The notes under the pieces were generated by a model, which was not told where the DNA came from, did not search any database, and saw nothing but the letters and a program-made list of their open reading frames with translations. Positions 1 through 14,623 of a stretch of DNA of 37,752 bases are shown piece by piece (within the stretch, counting starts at the first letter, position 1; every line of letters begins with the position of its first letter). The position numbers were made by a program, and so were the translations under genes. Source of the DNA: Kiloniellaceae bacterium (GTDB taxonomy: Bacteria > Pseudomonadota > Alphaproteobacteria > Kiloniellales > J153); contig JAJFGI010000269.1 in the NCBI GenBank assembly GCA_021776215.1, positions 1 through 37,752 on the forward strand, given 5' to 3'.

Positions 1-852
<852 letters not shown>

Positions 853-906
853 CAAGTAGCGTCTTGCCCCGACCCGCTCGGCGGCGGCCGAGGTTCTGTC
901 AAGCCC

Positions 907-936
907 TTGTAAGTGGGCCCCTCATTCCCAGATAAT
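907..936 (+). promoter_or_regulatory. Candidate sigma70-like promoter for the methyltransferase gene
   Basis: TTGTAA (907-912) and GATAAT (931-936) are separated by 18 bp, in the 163-bp gap before the methyltransferase gene. The -10 matches consensus at five of six positions and the -35 at four. This is pattern matching only. Confidence 0.35.
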
Positions 937-1015
937 GGAGCGCTGCCGTGACCTTATCGTCGGCAAAAAAAGCGTGATTTAAGCACGTTAACCACCATCA
1001 TAACCAACCGATCTC

Positions 1016-1744
1016 ATGCGTTTTTCGCCAGTCCGCAACCGCTTAAAAAAATCCGAGCTTGGCTTCTTCCTGCTCTGGTTGCGACGGCCCACGCGGGTCG
1101 GTGCCCTGGTGCCCAGCGGCCGCGCCTTGGCTGCCGCCATGGCCTCCCGCATCGACACGAACGTGCCCGGTGCCGTGGTGGAACTGGGCGGCGGCACCGG
1201 CAGCATCACCGAGGCCATTCTGGCAGCCGGCACCACACCGAAAGACCTGGTGGTGGTGGAGCGCGAGGCGAAGCTATGCGCCGTCCTCGCCCAACGTTTT
1301 CCGGACGTCCGCATCCTGCACGGTGATGCCCGCAACTTGGATGAATTGCTGGCCGCCGCCGGGATCACCCAGGTCAAGGTGGTGGTTTCGAGCCTGCCGC
1401 TTCTGTCCTTGGACAGCGGGGATTGCCGGCGCATTTTGACCAGCGCCTTCGCCGTGCTGCCGAAGGATGGCGAGTTTCTGCAATTCACCTACGGTCCGGC
1501 TTCCCCGATTTCCCGGGAGACGCGGCAAAGTTTGGGGATCGCCGGCCGGCGCGCGGATTGGGTCTTGTATAACCTGCCGCCGGCGGCCGTTTGGCGGTAC
1601 CGACGCGATCCGGCCGAACAGACGGTGTGCGCGCCTGATCCGGCCTACGACTCATCCGGATCGGTAGCGCCGCTCAGGGCGCGCCGCGCCACGCGGCCGA
1701 CGGTGGCCCCCTGCACGATCACCGAAAACACGACGACGACATAG
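1016..1744 (+). CDS. Phospholipid N-methyltransferase-like (PmtA-type) SAM-dependent methyltransferase
   Basis: The protein is 242 residues. It has the PmtA/KsgA-like layout: a basic N-terminus (FFLLWLRRPTRVGALVPS, residues 17-34), SAM-binding motif I ELGGGTGSIT (56-65), an acidic residue after strand 2 (VVVERE, about 79-84), GDAR (103-106) and the motif IV-like SSLPLL (125-130), ending in the family-typical NLPPAAVWRY (186-195). PmtA enzymes methylate phosphatidylethanolamine towards phosphatidylcholine at the inner membrane. I infer this role; another small-molecule or lipid substrate is possible. The recognisable domain ends near residue 197. About 45 further residues, low in complexity, come largely from reading through the 3' end of the opposite-strand antiporter gene, with a 100-bp convergent overlap. 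Confidence 0.8.
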   Translation: MRFSPVRNRLKKSELGFFLLWLRRPTRVGALVPSGRALAAAMASRIDTNVPGAVVELGGGTGSITEAILAAGTTPKDLVVVEREAKLCAVLAQRFPDVRILHGDARNLDELLAAAGITQVKVVVSSLPLLSLDSGDCRRILTSAFAVLPKDGEFLQFTYGPASPISRETRQSLGIAGRRADWVLYNLPPAAVWRYRRDPAEQTVCAPDPAYDSSGSVAPLRARRATRPTVAPCTITENTTTT

Positions 1745-2910
1745 GTAGCCGTGAGGATCAGCTCTTTCATGGGCCCGTCCGGCAAGGCCAGGGCCAGGGC
1801 GATGGAAATGCCGCCGCGCAAGCCACCCCAGACCATCACCGGATAGGTCCCGCGGGTGAAGGGCGACCACCGGCTCAACACCACCATGGGCAGGCCGACG
1901 GCAGCGGCGCGCGCGGCCAGGACCAGGGCTATCGCCACCACCCCGGCGACCAGATAGGCCCCCTGCACGGCGATGGCGATCACTTCCAGCCCGATCAGCA
2001 GGAACAGCACGGAATTCAGTATTTCGTCGATCAGAGACCAGAATTGCTGCACATGCTCGCGTGTCCGCTCGCTCATGGCCAGGGAGACGCCATGGTTGCC
2101 AATCAACAAGCCGGCGACCGCCATGGCCACCGGCCCGCTGATATGCAGGGCCTGCGCCAGGGCATAGCCGCCCATGACCAAGGCTATGGTGATGAGGACC
2201 TCCAGGTTGTGCTCGTCGATCCCGCGCATGGCCAGGAAACCGATCCAGCCGAGAGCCAGGCCGAAGGCGGCGCCCCCGACCGCTTCCAGCAGAAACAACT
2301 CGACCGCGTGCAAGACCGAAAAGTCGCCGGCGCCGAGCGCCGCGGCGAGCAGGATCGAGAATACCACCACCCCGACGCCGTCGTTGAACAGGCTTTCGCC
2401 GGCGACCTTTGCCTCCAGTGAAGCCGGGACCTTGACGGATTTCAGAATGCCGAGCACGGCCACCGGGTCGGTCGGGCTGATCAAGGCGCCGAACACCAAG
2501 CACCAGACCAGCGGCACATCGAGATCCAAGAGAAGGGTTAAGCCCTTGAACCCGACTCCAATAATGACCGTAGACAACAGCACGCCGATGGTGGCAAGCG
2601 AGAGGATCGTCCATTTGCGCCGGAGGATGAGGGACAGATCCACATGCAACGCGCCGGCAAAGAGCAGAAACGCGAGCATGCCATCCATCAAGGCGGTGCG
2701 AAAATCGATGCCCGTGAAGAACGCCCGCACGGTCTGGCCAAGACCGAGGCCGGGCAGCAGCGCATCGACGGCCACCACGGCGATCGAGGCCACCGCCCCC
2801 ATGATCGTCAGCCCCATGGTATGCGGCAGGCCGATGAGCCGGTAGTTCACATAGCCGAACACAGCCGCAAGGACGACCAGAATGGCGGCGACGTCAATCG
2901 GGGTCATCAT
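1645..2910 (-). CDS. CPA1-family Na+/H+ (cation/proton) antiporter, NhaP type
   Basis: A polytopic membrane protein of 421 residues with about a dozen hydrophobic segments. The CPA1 signature elements are present: SPTDPVAV (145-152), GESLFNDG with the paired Asn-Asp of electroneutral exchangers (residues 176-177), and GGLRGGISIALAL near the C-terminus. There is no cytosolic regulatory domain, so it is a minimal NhaP-like exchanger that would swap protons for Na+ or K+ across the inner membrane. The start codon follows a GGAGGG ribosome site. It begins only 22 bp after the sucB stop, so it could be co-transcribed with the 2-oxoglutarate dehydrogenase genes. Its last 33 codons overlap the 3' end of the opposite-strand methyltransferase. 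Substrate ion cannot be read from sequence. Confidence 0.92.
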   Translation of the reverse strand: MMTPIDVAAILVVLAAVFGYVNYRLIGLPHTMGLTIMGAVASIAVVAVDALLPGLGLGQTVRAFFTGIDFRTALMDGMLAFLLFAGALHVDLSLILRRKWTILSLATIGVLLSTVIIGVGFKGLTLLLDLDVPLVWCLVFGALISPTDPVAVLGILKSVKVPASLEAKVAGESLFNDGVGVVVFSILLAAALGAGDFSVLHAVELFLLEAVGGAAFGLALGWIGFLAMRGIDEHNLEVLITIALVMGGYALAQALHISGPVAMAVAGLLIGNHGVSLAMSERTREHVQQFWSLIDEILNSVLFLLIGLEVIAIAVQGAYLVAGVVAIALVLAARAAAVGLPMVVLSRWSPFTRGTYPVMVWGGLRGGISIALALALPDGPMKELILTATYVVVVFSVIVQGATVGRVARRALSGATDPDES

Positions 2911-2932
2911 GGGGCCCTCCGGCGAGACGCCG

Positions 2933-4207
2933 TCACACGTCGAGCAGCAGGCGTTCCGGGTCCTCGATGAACTCCTTCACGCGAACCAGGAAGGTGACCG
3001 CCTCGCGTCCATCGATGACCCGATGATCATAGGAGAGCGCCAGGTACATCATCGGCCGAATACGCACCTCGCCATCGACGGCGACCGGCCGCTCCTGGAT
3101 CTTGTGCAGCCCGAGGATGCCCGACTGCGGCGGATTGAGGATCGGCGTCGAGTTGAGCGAACCGTAGACGCCGCCGTTGGTGATGGTGAACGTGCCGCCG
3201 CTCATCTCGTCGATGGAAAGCTTGCCGTCGCGGGCCTTGCGGCCCAGTGCGCCGATGGTCTTCTCGATTTCGGCGAAGCCCAGCCGGTCGGCATCGCGCA
3301 CCACCGGGACCACCAGGCCCTGCGGCGTGCCCACGGCGATACCGATATCGTAGTGGTTCTTGTAGACCAGCTCGTCGCCGTCGACCTCGGCGTTCACGGC
3401 CGGGATTTCCTTCAGCGCCGCGACCGCCGCCTTGGTGAAGAACGCCATGAAACCGAGCCGGACGCCATGCCGACGCTCGAAACTCTCGCGGTACCGCTGG
3501 CGCAGTTCCATGACCGCGCCCAGGTCCGCCTCGTTGAAGGTGGTGAGCATGGCGGCGGTGTTCTGCGCCTCCTTCAGGCGCTCGGCGATGCGCTTGCGCA
3601 GGCGCGTCATGCGCACCCGTTCCTCGCGCGGCCCCGCCGCGGCCGCCGGTTGCGGTGCCGCGGGAGCCGTGGGAGCCGTGGGAGCCGCCGGCGCTTTCGC
3701 CTCTCCGGCGACGGCCGCCAGCACATCTTCCTTGGTGATCCGGCCGTCCTTGCCGGTGCCCGCGATCTGACCCGCGTCCAAGGCGTTGTCCGCGATCAGC
3801 TTACGCACTGCCGGCGACAACGGCATGGCCGCCCCGTCACCGGCAGGTCCCTCTGTTTTTCCCGGGGCCTCTTTTTCCGGGGCCTCCTTTTCTGAGGCCT
3901 CCTTTTTTGGAGCCGCTTTTTCCGCTTTCGCCGGCGCTGCCTTGGCGGGTGCCGGTGCCGCGGCCCCCTTGCCCTCGCCGATGCGGCCGAGGATGGCGCC
4001 GACCTCGACACTCTCTCCTTCGCCCGCCAGGACCTCGCTCAAAACCCCGGCGGTGGAGGCATTGACCTCGAGGGTGACCTTGTCGGTTTCCAGTTCGACC
4101 AGCGCCTCGTCCACCTGCACGGCGTCGCCCGGCTGCTTGAGCCACTGTGCCACCGTCGCCTCGGTGACCGATTCGCCCAAGGTGGGCACAACGATATCCG
4201 CCGTCAT
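2933..4207 (-). CDS. sucB: 2-oxoglutarate dehydrogenase E2 (dihydrolipoyllysine succinyltransferase)
   Basis: The protein is 424 residues. Domain order: one lipoyl domain with the lipoylated lysine in [11 protein letters not shown] (Lys43); a Lys/Glu/Ala/Pro linker (about 81-125); a peripheral subunit-binding domain ([14 protein letters not shown], about 131-168) that docks E1 and E3; an Ala/Pro linker; and the catalytic acyltransferase domain from about residue 195, with the active-site motif DHRVIDG (His395, Asp399). It transfers succinyl from lipoamide to CoA and forms the core of the cytoplasmic complex. The first linker is encoded by short imperfect tandem repeats (about 3861-3910) giving repeated KEA/EKEAP units. 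It lies 59 bp downstream of sucA. Confidence 0.97.
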   Translation of the reverse strand: MTADIVVPTLGESVTEATVAQWLKQPGDAVQVDEALVELETDKVTLEVNASTAGVLSEVLAGEGESVEVGAILGRIGEGKGAAAPAPAKAAPAKAEKAAPKKEASEKEAPEKEAPGKTEGPAGDGAAMPLSPAVRKLIADNALDAGQIAGTGKDGRITKEDVLAAVAGEAKAPAAPTAPTAPAAPQPAAAAGPREERVRMTRLRKRIAERLKEAQNTAAMLTTFNEADLGAVMELRQRYRESFERRHGVRLGFMAFFTKAAVAALKEIPAVNAEVDGDELVYKNHYDIGIAVGTPQGLVVPVVRDADRLGFAEIEKTIGALGRKARDGKLSIDEMSGGTFTITNGGVYGSLNSTPILNPPQSGILGLHKIQERPVAVDGEVRIRPMMYLALSYDHRVIDGREAVTFLVRVKEFIEDPERLLLDV

Positions 4208-4266
4208 CCTCGCCTATCCCGTCCTGTCTGTGCCCGGCCCGCTTGGCCGCGCTGCCATGGTACTTT

Positions 4267-7239
<2,973 letters not shown>

Positions 7240-7357
7240 ATTTTGCCATGATCCGGCTGGGACCGACCCGGCCGGACCGCCCATAACGTTAAAGGCCCGA
7301 TCCTGGCCCCCAATCCCTAGGTTTGCGTAAACCCATTCGCAATTCCGAGGCTTGCGC

Positions 7358-8233
7358 TCAACCGCCCAGGGCCGCCGTCATTGTCGTTCCCAGGGCCGCC
7401 GGCGACTCGGCGACGCGGATTCCGGCGGATTTCAGCGCCTCGATCTTGTCGCCGGCACCGCCCTTGCCGCCCGCGATGATGGCGCCCGCATGGCCCATTC
7501 GGCGGCCCGGCGGGGCCGTCACGCCGGCAATAAAGCCGGCCATGGGCTTTTTCGTCTTCGCCGCCTTGTAGAAGGCCGCCGCCTCTTCCTCGGCGGAGCC
7601 GCCGATTTCACCGATCATGATGATGCCTTCGGTTTCCGGATCGGCGAGAAATAGCTCCAGGCAATCGACGAAGTTGGTGCCGTTGATGGGATCGCCGCCG
7701 ATGCCGATACAGGTGGTCTGGCCCAAGCCGGCCGCCGTTGTCTGCGCCACAGCCTCGTACGTAAGCGTTCCGGAGCGGGAAACAATACCGATCCGCCCGC
7801 GCTTGTGGATATGACCGGGCATGATGCCGATTTTGCACTCGCCGGGCGTGATGATCCCCGGACAATTGGGCCCGATCAGCCGACTGGCCGATCCCGCCAG
7901 CGCCCGCTTGACCTTCAGCATGTCGAGCACCGGGATGCCTTCGGTGATGCACACGACCAGGGCGATGCCGGCATCGATCGCCTCGAGGATGGCATCCCCG
8001 GCGAAGGGCGGCGGAACATAGATCACCGAGGCATCGGCGCCGGTCGCCCGCGCCGCCGCGTCGACGGTATTGAAGACCGGCAGGTTCAGATGGGTACTAC
8101 CACCCTTGCCGGGGGTCACCCCGCCGACCATGCGCGTGCCATAGGCGATCGCCTGTTCGGAATGGAACGTGCCCTGCGAGCCGGTGAAACCCTGGCAGAT
8201 GACCTTGGTCTCCTTGCCGACGAGAACCGCCAT
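7358..8233 (-). CDS. sucD: Succinyl-CoA ligase (ADP/GDP-forming), alpha subunit
   Basis: The protein is 291 residues. The N-terminal CoA-binding fold includes [15 protein letters not shown] and TPGKGG (40-45). The C-terminal ligase domain has SRSGTLTYE (152-160), [10 protein letters not shown] (177-186) and the phosphohistidine motif RRMGHAGAI, with His248 as the phosphorylated residue. With SucC it interconverts succinyl-CoA and succinate with nucleotide phosphorylation. Its ATG follows the sucC TAG stop immediately, with the ribosome site GGAGGC lying inside the end of sucC, so the subunits are almost certainly translationally coupled. Confidence 0.97.
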   Translation of the reverse strand: MAVLVGKETKVICQGFTGSQGTFHSEQAIAYGTRMVGGVTPGKGGSTHLNLPVFNTVDAAARATGADASVIYVPPPFAGDAILEAIDAGIALVVCITEGIPVLDMLKVKRALAGSASRLIGPNCPGIITPGECKIGIMPGHIHKRGRIGIVSRSGTLTYEAVAQTTAAGLGQTTCIGIGGDPINGTNFVDCLELFLADPETEGIIMIGEIGGSAEEEAAAFYKAAKTKKPMAGFIAGVTAPPGRRMGHAGAIIAGGKGGAGDKIEALKSAGIRVAESPAALGTTMTAALGG

Positions 8234-9430
<1,197 letters not shown>

Positions 9431-9555
9431 GGAGTATCGCTTGCTGTTGCGATGGGAAATCGGCGGCGCTGCGGCGGGTACTCTAACAGCCGGCCGCGGT
9501 GGTGCAACCTACAGTCGATCACGTGCCCGTGCATGGAAACCGGCCGCGATCGAGG

Positions 9556-10626
<1,071 letters not shown>

Positions 10627-11784
10627 CTACTCCGATTTCGAGCCTCGGGCAAGGCCGTGACGCACCGTGCGCCGGGTTTGCGGCTCCTGGATGTAAGCCG
10701 GCGTCTGCATTTCGATCAGGCGCGAGGCGGTGCGCTGGAATTCCTCCGCGCCCGGACCCTGCGGATAAAGCCCATCCGGCGCTGCCCGCGCCGAGACGAC
10801 CAGATTCACCCGGTGCTCGTAGAGGGCGTCGATCAAGGTCATGAAGCGCCGCGCTTCATTGCGCTGTTCCGCCGCCATCACCGGCACATCGCTGAGGATC
10901 AGCGTATGAAACCGGCGCGCGATGGCCAGATAGTCGGCGGCCCCCAAGGCCCGGCCGCAGACATCCGCGAAAGCGGCCCGGGCCACCCCGTCCGCAGCCA
11001 GGGGCAGGCGCAGCTTGCGGCCTTTCACGGTCAAGGTCACCGGTTCGCCCTTGGCGCCGCCGGTCAAGCGGCTAAACGCCGCGTCCAGCGCCGTCGCGGC
11101 GGCGGGACCGAGCGGCATGTGATAGACCGCGAGGGCGCCGTCGCCCTGGCGCCGGTGATCGACGCCGCCCAGCTCGACAATCTCCAGGTGCTCGTGCAGC
11201 AGATCGATGAAGGGGAGAAAATTCTCCCGCTGCAGGCCGCCTTCGTAAAGCCGGGCGGGAGCCGTATTCGACGTGGCGACCACCACCACGCCGCACTCGA
11301 ACAGGGTGGTGAACAGACGGCCGAGTATCATGGCATCGGCGATGTTGACGATCTGGAATTCGTCGAAACACAGGAGCCTGGCTTCCTCCGCCATCGCCGC
11401 GGCCAGAAGGGGCAGCGGATCGGCCCGCGTCCCCCGGGTTTCCTGGCGCCAGGCGTGCAGGCGGTCGTGCACCTCCTGCATGAAGGCGTGGAAGTGCACC
11501 CGCCGCTTGGCCGCGACCGGCGCCGTGTCGAAGAAGATGTCCATCAGCATGGACTTGCCGGTGCCTACCGGCCCATGGATGTAAAGGCCGCGCGGCACCT
11601 CGTGCGGTGCGCCGGCCCGGCCAAGAACGGTTGCCCAGCCGTTGCGCCGCGCCGGCGGACGGGTATCGGCCAATGCCTCATGCAAGGCTTGCAGTTTGTG
11701 CGCGGCCTTGTCCTGTGCCGTGCTGGGATCGAGCTTTCCGGCCTGCAACTTGGCGCGAAAGGCGGTCAACGGTCCGTCGTTCAT
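10627..11784 (-). CDS. zapE: ZapE / AFG1-like P-loop ATPase
   Basis: The protein is 385 residues. It has Walker A GPVGTGKS (71-78), Walker B LLCFDEFQ (137-144) and a sensor-like VATSN segment. This is the AFG1/ZapE ATPase family: ZapE associates with FtsZ at the division site in E. coli, and the mitochondrial homologue Afg1/LACE1 helps turnover of respiratory-chain subunits. The gene commonly neighbours mdh-suc genes in alphaproteobacteria, as here (57 bp upstream of mdh). Which of the two roles dominates here cannot be decided from sequence. It is cytoplasmic with no membrane segment. Confidence 0.93.
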   Translation of the reverse strand: MNDGPLTAFRAKLQAGKLDPSTAQDKAAHKLQALHEALADTRPPARRNGWATVLGRAGAPHEVPRGLYIHGPVGTGKSMLMDIFFDTAPVAAKRRVHFHAFMQEVHDRLHAWRQETRGTRADPLPLLAAAMAEEARLLCFDEFQIVNIADAMILGRLFTTLFECGVVVVATSNTAPARLYEGGLQRENFLPFIDLLHEHLEIVELGGVDHRRQGDGALAVYHMPLGPAAATALDAAFSRLTGGAKGEPVTLTVKGRKLRLPLAADGVARAAFADVCGRALGAADYLAIARRFHTLILSDVPVMAAEQRNEARRFMTLIDALYEHRVNLVVSARAAPDGLYPQGPGAEEFQRTASRLIEMQTPAYIQEPQTRRTVRHGLARGSKSE

Positions 11785-11823
11785 CCGCCTATGTGTACCC
11801 TGGGAAGGTTGCGAATGACTTGA

Positions 11824-12789
11824 TCAGGGCGCGCGCACGGCGGCGACGCCCGCCAGGCACGCCTCGGCCTCGGCCACCAAGCGCGTAACGACCTGTTCTG
11901 CCGGAACGATCTCGTGAATCAGATCGATGCCCTCGCCGGCGAAAACGACGGCGGTCTCCACATCGCCGGCGGCTGCCGCCTTGGCGTAGCGTTCGCGCTC
12001 GGCCGAGGCGACCCGTGCCAACTCCCCCTCGCGGCCGTGCCAGCGGCGGGTGAAATCGTTGCCGATGGCGCGGCCGGTATAGGGCGCCGGCCAATCGTAG
12101 CCGCGGGCAATATCGAAGACCGTGGTGCGCAGCGTATCGTCACCGCCGGCGTGCACCAGACGCCGCTTGGCGGCCGGAGACGCCAGGCATTCCTCGGTGG
12201 CATAGAAGAGGGTCCCCATGAGAGCGCCGGCCGCTCCGAGCATCAGCGCCGCCGCCAGGCCTCGGCCGTCGGCGATACCGCCGGCGGCGGCCACGGGAAT
12301 CGGGGCGACCGCATCGACCACCGCCGGCACCAAGGCCAGGGTGCCACGACTGGCGCCGTGACCGCCGGCCTCGCTGCCCTGGGCGACGATCAGATCGGCA
12401 CCGGCTTGCGCCGCCTCCCGCGCCTGGGCGACGGACTGTACCTGGCAGATCAGCTTGGCCCCGGCGCCCTTGATGGCGGCGGCGAAGGGTGTCGGATCGC
12501 CGAAGGAGAGCATCACCGCCACCGGCGAGCGGGCCAGCGCCAGATCCAAGAGACGCGGCTTGCCCGCCAGGCTCCAGGTAATGAAGCCGACGCCGACGCG
12601 CGCATCGCCGGCCAGGTCGAACTCGCGCGCAAGCCAGTCCGCGTCGCCGTAGCCGGCGCCGATCAGGCCCAGGCCCCCGGCCCGAGCGACCGCGGCCGCC
12701 AGCTTGCCGCCGGTGGCGGCGCCCATGGGCGCCAGGACCACGGGATGCGCGATCCCGAACAGCTCGGTCAGTTTTGTCCGCAATGCCAT
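11824..12789 (-). CDS. Nitronate monooxygenase-like FMN-dependent oxidoreductase
   Basis: The protein is 321 residues with a TIM-barrel flavoprotein fold. Family marks are VVLAPMG at strand 1, AQGSEAGGHGA with the conserved active-site His144, and phosphate-binding AGGIADGRG (169-177) followed by GAAGALMGT. These place it in the 2-nitropropane dioxygenase / nitronate monooxygenase family (PF03060). Members act on nitronates, but many homologues have other substrates, so the reaction is not certain. It is separated by 9 bp from the upstream SDR gene and was probably co-transcribed with it; 39 bp separate it from zapE. Confidence 0.88.
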   Translation of the reverse strand: MALRTKLTELFGIAHPVVLAPMGAATGGKLAAAVARAGGLGLIGAGYGDADWLAREFDLAGDARVGVGFITWSLAGKPRLLDLALARSPVAVMLSFGDPTPFAAAIKGAGAKLICQVQSVAQAREAAQAGADLIVAQGSEAGGHGASRGTLALVPAVVDAVAPIPVAAAGGIADGRGLAAALMLGAAGALMGTLFYATEECLASPAAKRRLVHAGGDDTLRTTVFDIARGYDWPAPYTGRAIGNDFTRRWHGREGELARVASAERERYAKAAAAGDVETAVVFAGEGIDLIHEIVPAEQVVTRLVAEAEACLAGVAAVRAP

Positions 12790-12798
12790 GACCCGCCC

Positions 12799-13551
12799 CT
12801 ATCGTCCGCCGGCGACCCGCAGGACCGCGCCGGTGATATAGCTGGCCGCATCCGAGAGCAGCCAGAGGATCGGCTCGGCCACCTCCTCGGCGCTGGCGGC
12901 GCGGCCCAAGGGGACCGTTTTGCCGATGCGCTCCAGCCGCCCGGCATCGCCGCTGGCGGCGTGAATTTCGGTGGCCGTCATGCCGGGTGCGACCGCGTTG
13001 ACCCGGATGCCCTCCCCCGCCAGCTCGCGGCCGAGGCCGATGGTGAAGCTGTCGACCGCGCCCTTGGCAGCGGCATACCAGACGTATTCGCCCGGGCTGC
13101 CCAGGCTCGCGGCGCCGGAGGAGACGTTGACGATGGCCCCGCCCCGGCCGCCGTGCCGCGTGGACATGTGGCGCACGGCGGCGCGGGAGCAGAGCAGCGT
13201 GCCCATCACGTTGACATCCAAGACCTGCCGCAAGGTCGCGGTTTCCACCTCGTCAAAGCGCGAGATCAAGCCGGTCAGGCCGGCGTTGTTGACCAGGGCG
13301 GTGAGGGCGCCCAACTCGGCCTGGGTCTGCTCGAACATCCGCGCCACGTCGCCCTCGTCGCAGACATCGCCCTGCACGGCGATGGCGCGGCCACCGGCGC
13401 TGGTGATGTCGCTCACCAGAGCCTCGGCGGTGCGGCTATTGCTCAGATAGTTGACGCACACCGCATAGCCGCGTTGCGCCGCCAGGCGCGCGGTGGCGGC
13501 ACCGATGCCCCGGCCACCGCCGGTTACCAGCAAAACTCCACCGTTGCTCAT
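12799..13551 (-). CDS. SDR-family NAD(P)-dependent oxidoreductase
   Basis: The protein is 250 residues, a classical short-chain dehydrogenase. It has cofactor loop TGGGRGIG (10-17), DV after strand 3 (62-63), NNAG (88-91), the catalytic Ser in VNVSSGAASLG (about 144-145), and YAAAK (Tyr159, Lys163), then the family-typical VNAVAPGMTATEI segment and a C-terminal ITGAVLRVAGG. A branch for glucose/ribitol or 3-oxoacyl-ACP-like substrates is plausible; the substrate is unknown. The ATG at 13551 follows GGGGAG. The frame stays open 24 codons further upstream, but that stretch is not SDR-like. It is likely in an operon with the nitronate monooxygenase-like gene 9 bp downstream. Confidence 0.9.
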   Translation of the reverse strand: MSNGGVLLVTGGGRGIGAATARLAAQRGYAVCVNYLSNSRTAEALVSDITSAGGRAIAVQGDVCDEGDVARMFEQTQAELGALTALVNNAGLTGLISRFDEVETATLRQVLDVNVMGTLLCSRAAVRHMSTRHGGRGGAIVNVSSGAASLGSPGEYVWYAAAKGAVDSFTIGLGRELAGEGIRVNAVAPGMTATEIHAASGDAGRLERIGKTVPLGRAASAEEVAEPILWLLSDAASYITGAVLRVAGGR

Positions 13552-13659
13552 CGGCTCCCCGCCAAACGATCCCGGATGTGTCGTCGCGATGTGGAGATTA
13601 CGGGCCGGGCACCGGCCTGGCAATGCAGGCCGCCAAACCGCTGGCCTCGAAGAACCGGT

Positions 13660-14199
13660 CTACCAGGAGCGGACGCGGCCGGAATCCAAGTGAACGAAGC
13701 CGGTCTTCGGGTAGTAGCCGACGCCGCCGGCGCGCAGGGACAGGGCGGCACGCTGCAGGGCCTTCAGCTCCACCTTGGGCAAATACATGTCCACCGCCAT
13801 GCCCCGCATGTGATAGCTGTTCTTGGCGACGGCGCTGTTATTCTTGCGCAGGATCTCGTTGGTTATGGGCGAGCGGTAACCGGAGACAACGTGAAAGGGC
13901 CGCCGCACACCGACCTTGCGGCGCAGGCGGTAGAGGGTATCGATCAAGCGCGGATCGAAGGGAATCACATCCTCCGTCCGATAGTCGCGCAGCAACCGGC
14001 TAATCTCCACCAGGCTGTCGTTCACGTAGTCGCCGTTGGCCCAGTACACGGTCTTGACCGATTCACCCGTATGCGCGTTGTAGAGCGCTATGGACCGCTC
14101 CTTTGTATGCGCCAGCCCGGTCGACGGCCGCGCCAAGACAGCGGTCGCCGCAACTAGTGAAAAAGCCAGGAATTTCCGGCGACTCGCCGCGTCTGTCAT
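13660..14199 (-). CDS. YcbK-like (DUF882) M15-type murein peptidase, Tat signal
   Basis: The protein is 179 residues. The N-terminus has a twin-arginine signal, SRRKFLAFSL (6-15), followed by an Ala/Val-rich hydrophobic stretch, so it should be exported folded to the periplasm. The mature part has the DUF882/peptidase M15 pattern: VVSGYRSP (104-111), NSYHMRGMAVDMYL (zinc ligands His130 and Asp137) and GFVHLD (His170). E. coli YcbK, a Tat substrate, belongs to the same family, implicated in cell-wall peptide cleavage. The ATG at 14199 is preceded by GGAGAT; an upstream extension of 23 codons lacks signal-peptide logic and is rejected. Confidence 0.92.
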   Translation of the reverse strand: MTDAASRRKFLAFSLVAATAVLARPSTGLAHTKERSIALYNAHTGESVKTVYWANGDYVNDSLVEISRLLRDYRTEDVIPFDPRLIDTLYRLRRKVGVRRPFHVVSGYRSPITNEILRKNNSAVAKNSYHMRGMAVDMYLPKVELKALQRAALSLRAGGVGYYPKTGFVHLDSGRVRSW

Positions 14200-14335
14200 C
14201 CCGATCTCCGCCCTGTTTGGTCGTCCCCCGACTTGCCGCCGGGGCTGGTTTTCTCGATCATAGACCAAATCCGGGGCGATCGCCTAGTCCACAATACGAG
14301 TCTGGCCTTTTGCTTGGCAAGAGGCGCCGATCTGC

Positions 14336-14365
14336 TTGGCGTGTCCCGCCGTGAACCGCTATCTT
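14336..14365 (+). promoter_or_regulatory. Candidate promoter for the DUF6494-type gene
   Basis: TTGGCG (14336-14341) and TATCTT (14360-14365) are 18 bp apart, about 50 bp before the start of the small plus-strand gene. Each hexamer matches four of six consensus positions. It is a weak call made on position and spacing. Confidence 0.3.
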
Positions 14366-14416
14366 GCCCGCAGGTCAATCTGCGGCGGGGCGCCGCGTGG
14401 GATACTGGAGGTCCGC

Positions 14417-14623
14417 ATGAACGAAGACATCTTCAACATGGAGGTGCGCAAGTTTCTCAAGAAGGTCGGCGTCACCTCGCAGCGGGAGATCGAGCAAGCG
14501 GTGCGCGAGGCTCTGGACTCCGGCAAGCTGCGCGGGACCGAGACCCTGCGCGCCAAGGTAACGCTCACCGTCGAGGACGTCGGCCTCAAGCAGGACATCG
14601 ACGGCAAAATCGCCCTCGACTAA
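14417..14623 (+). CDS. Small conserved protein, DUF6494 type
   Basis: The protein is 68 residues starting MNEDIFNMEVRKFLKKVG. It is preceded by a strong ribosome site (TGGAGG, six bases before the ATG), which fixes this start over the longer open frame. The sequence predicts a helical N-terminal half with charged residues and a C-terminal beta-like segment (AKVTLTVEDVGLKQDIDGKIALD begins at residue 46). I recognise it as the DUF6494 family of short alphaproteobacterial proteins; no function is known to me. It is cytoplasmic, with no signal or membrane segment. The gene is divergent from the YcbK-like gene and overlaps the stop of the convergent glycerophosphodiesterase gene by 4 bp. Confidence 0.85.
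   Translation: MNEDIFNMEVRKFLKKVGVTSQREIEQAVREALDSGKLRGTETLRAKVTLTVEDVGLKQDIDGKIALD

Noticed and set aside
979-991. TTAA-N5-TTAA resembling a CtrA site before the methyltransferase gene
   Set aside because: The established CtrA site has seven bases between the TTAA halves; here there are five, and no other cell-cycle context supports it.
7240-7284. Longer N-terminus for SucA (15 extra codons)
   Set aside because: The extra residues are unlike any E1 N-terminus, while the ATG at 7239 gives the conserved start of the family.
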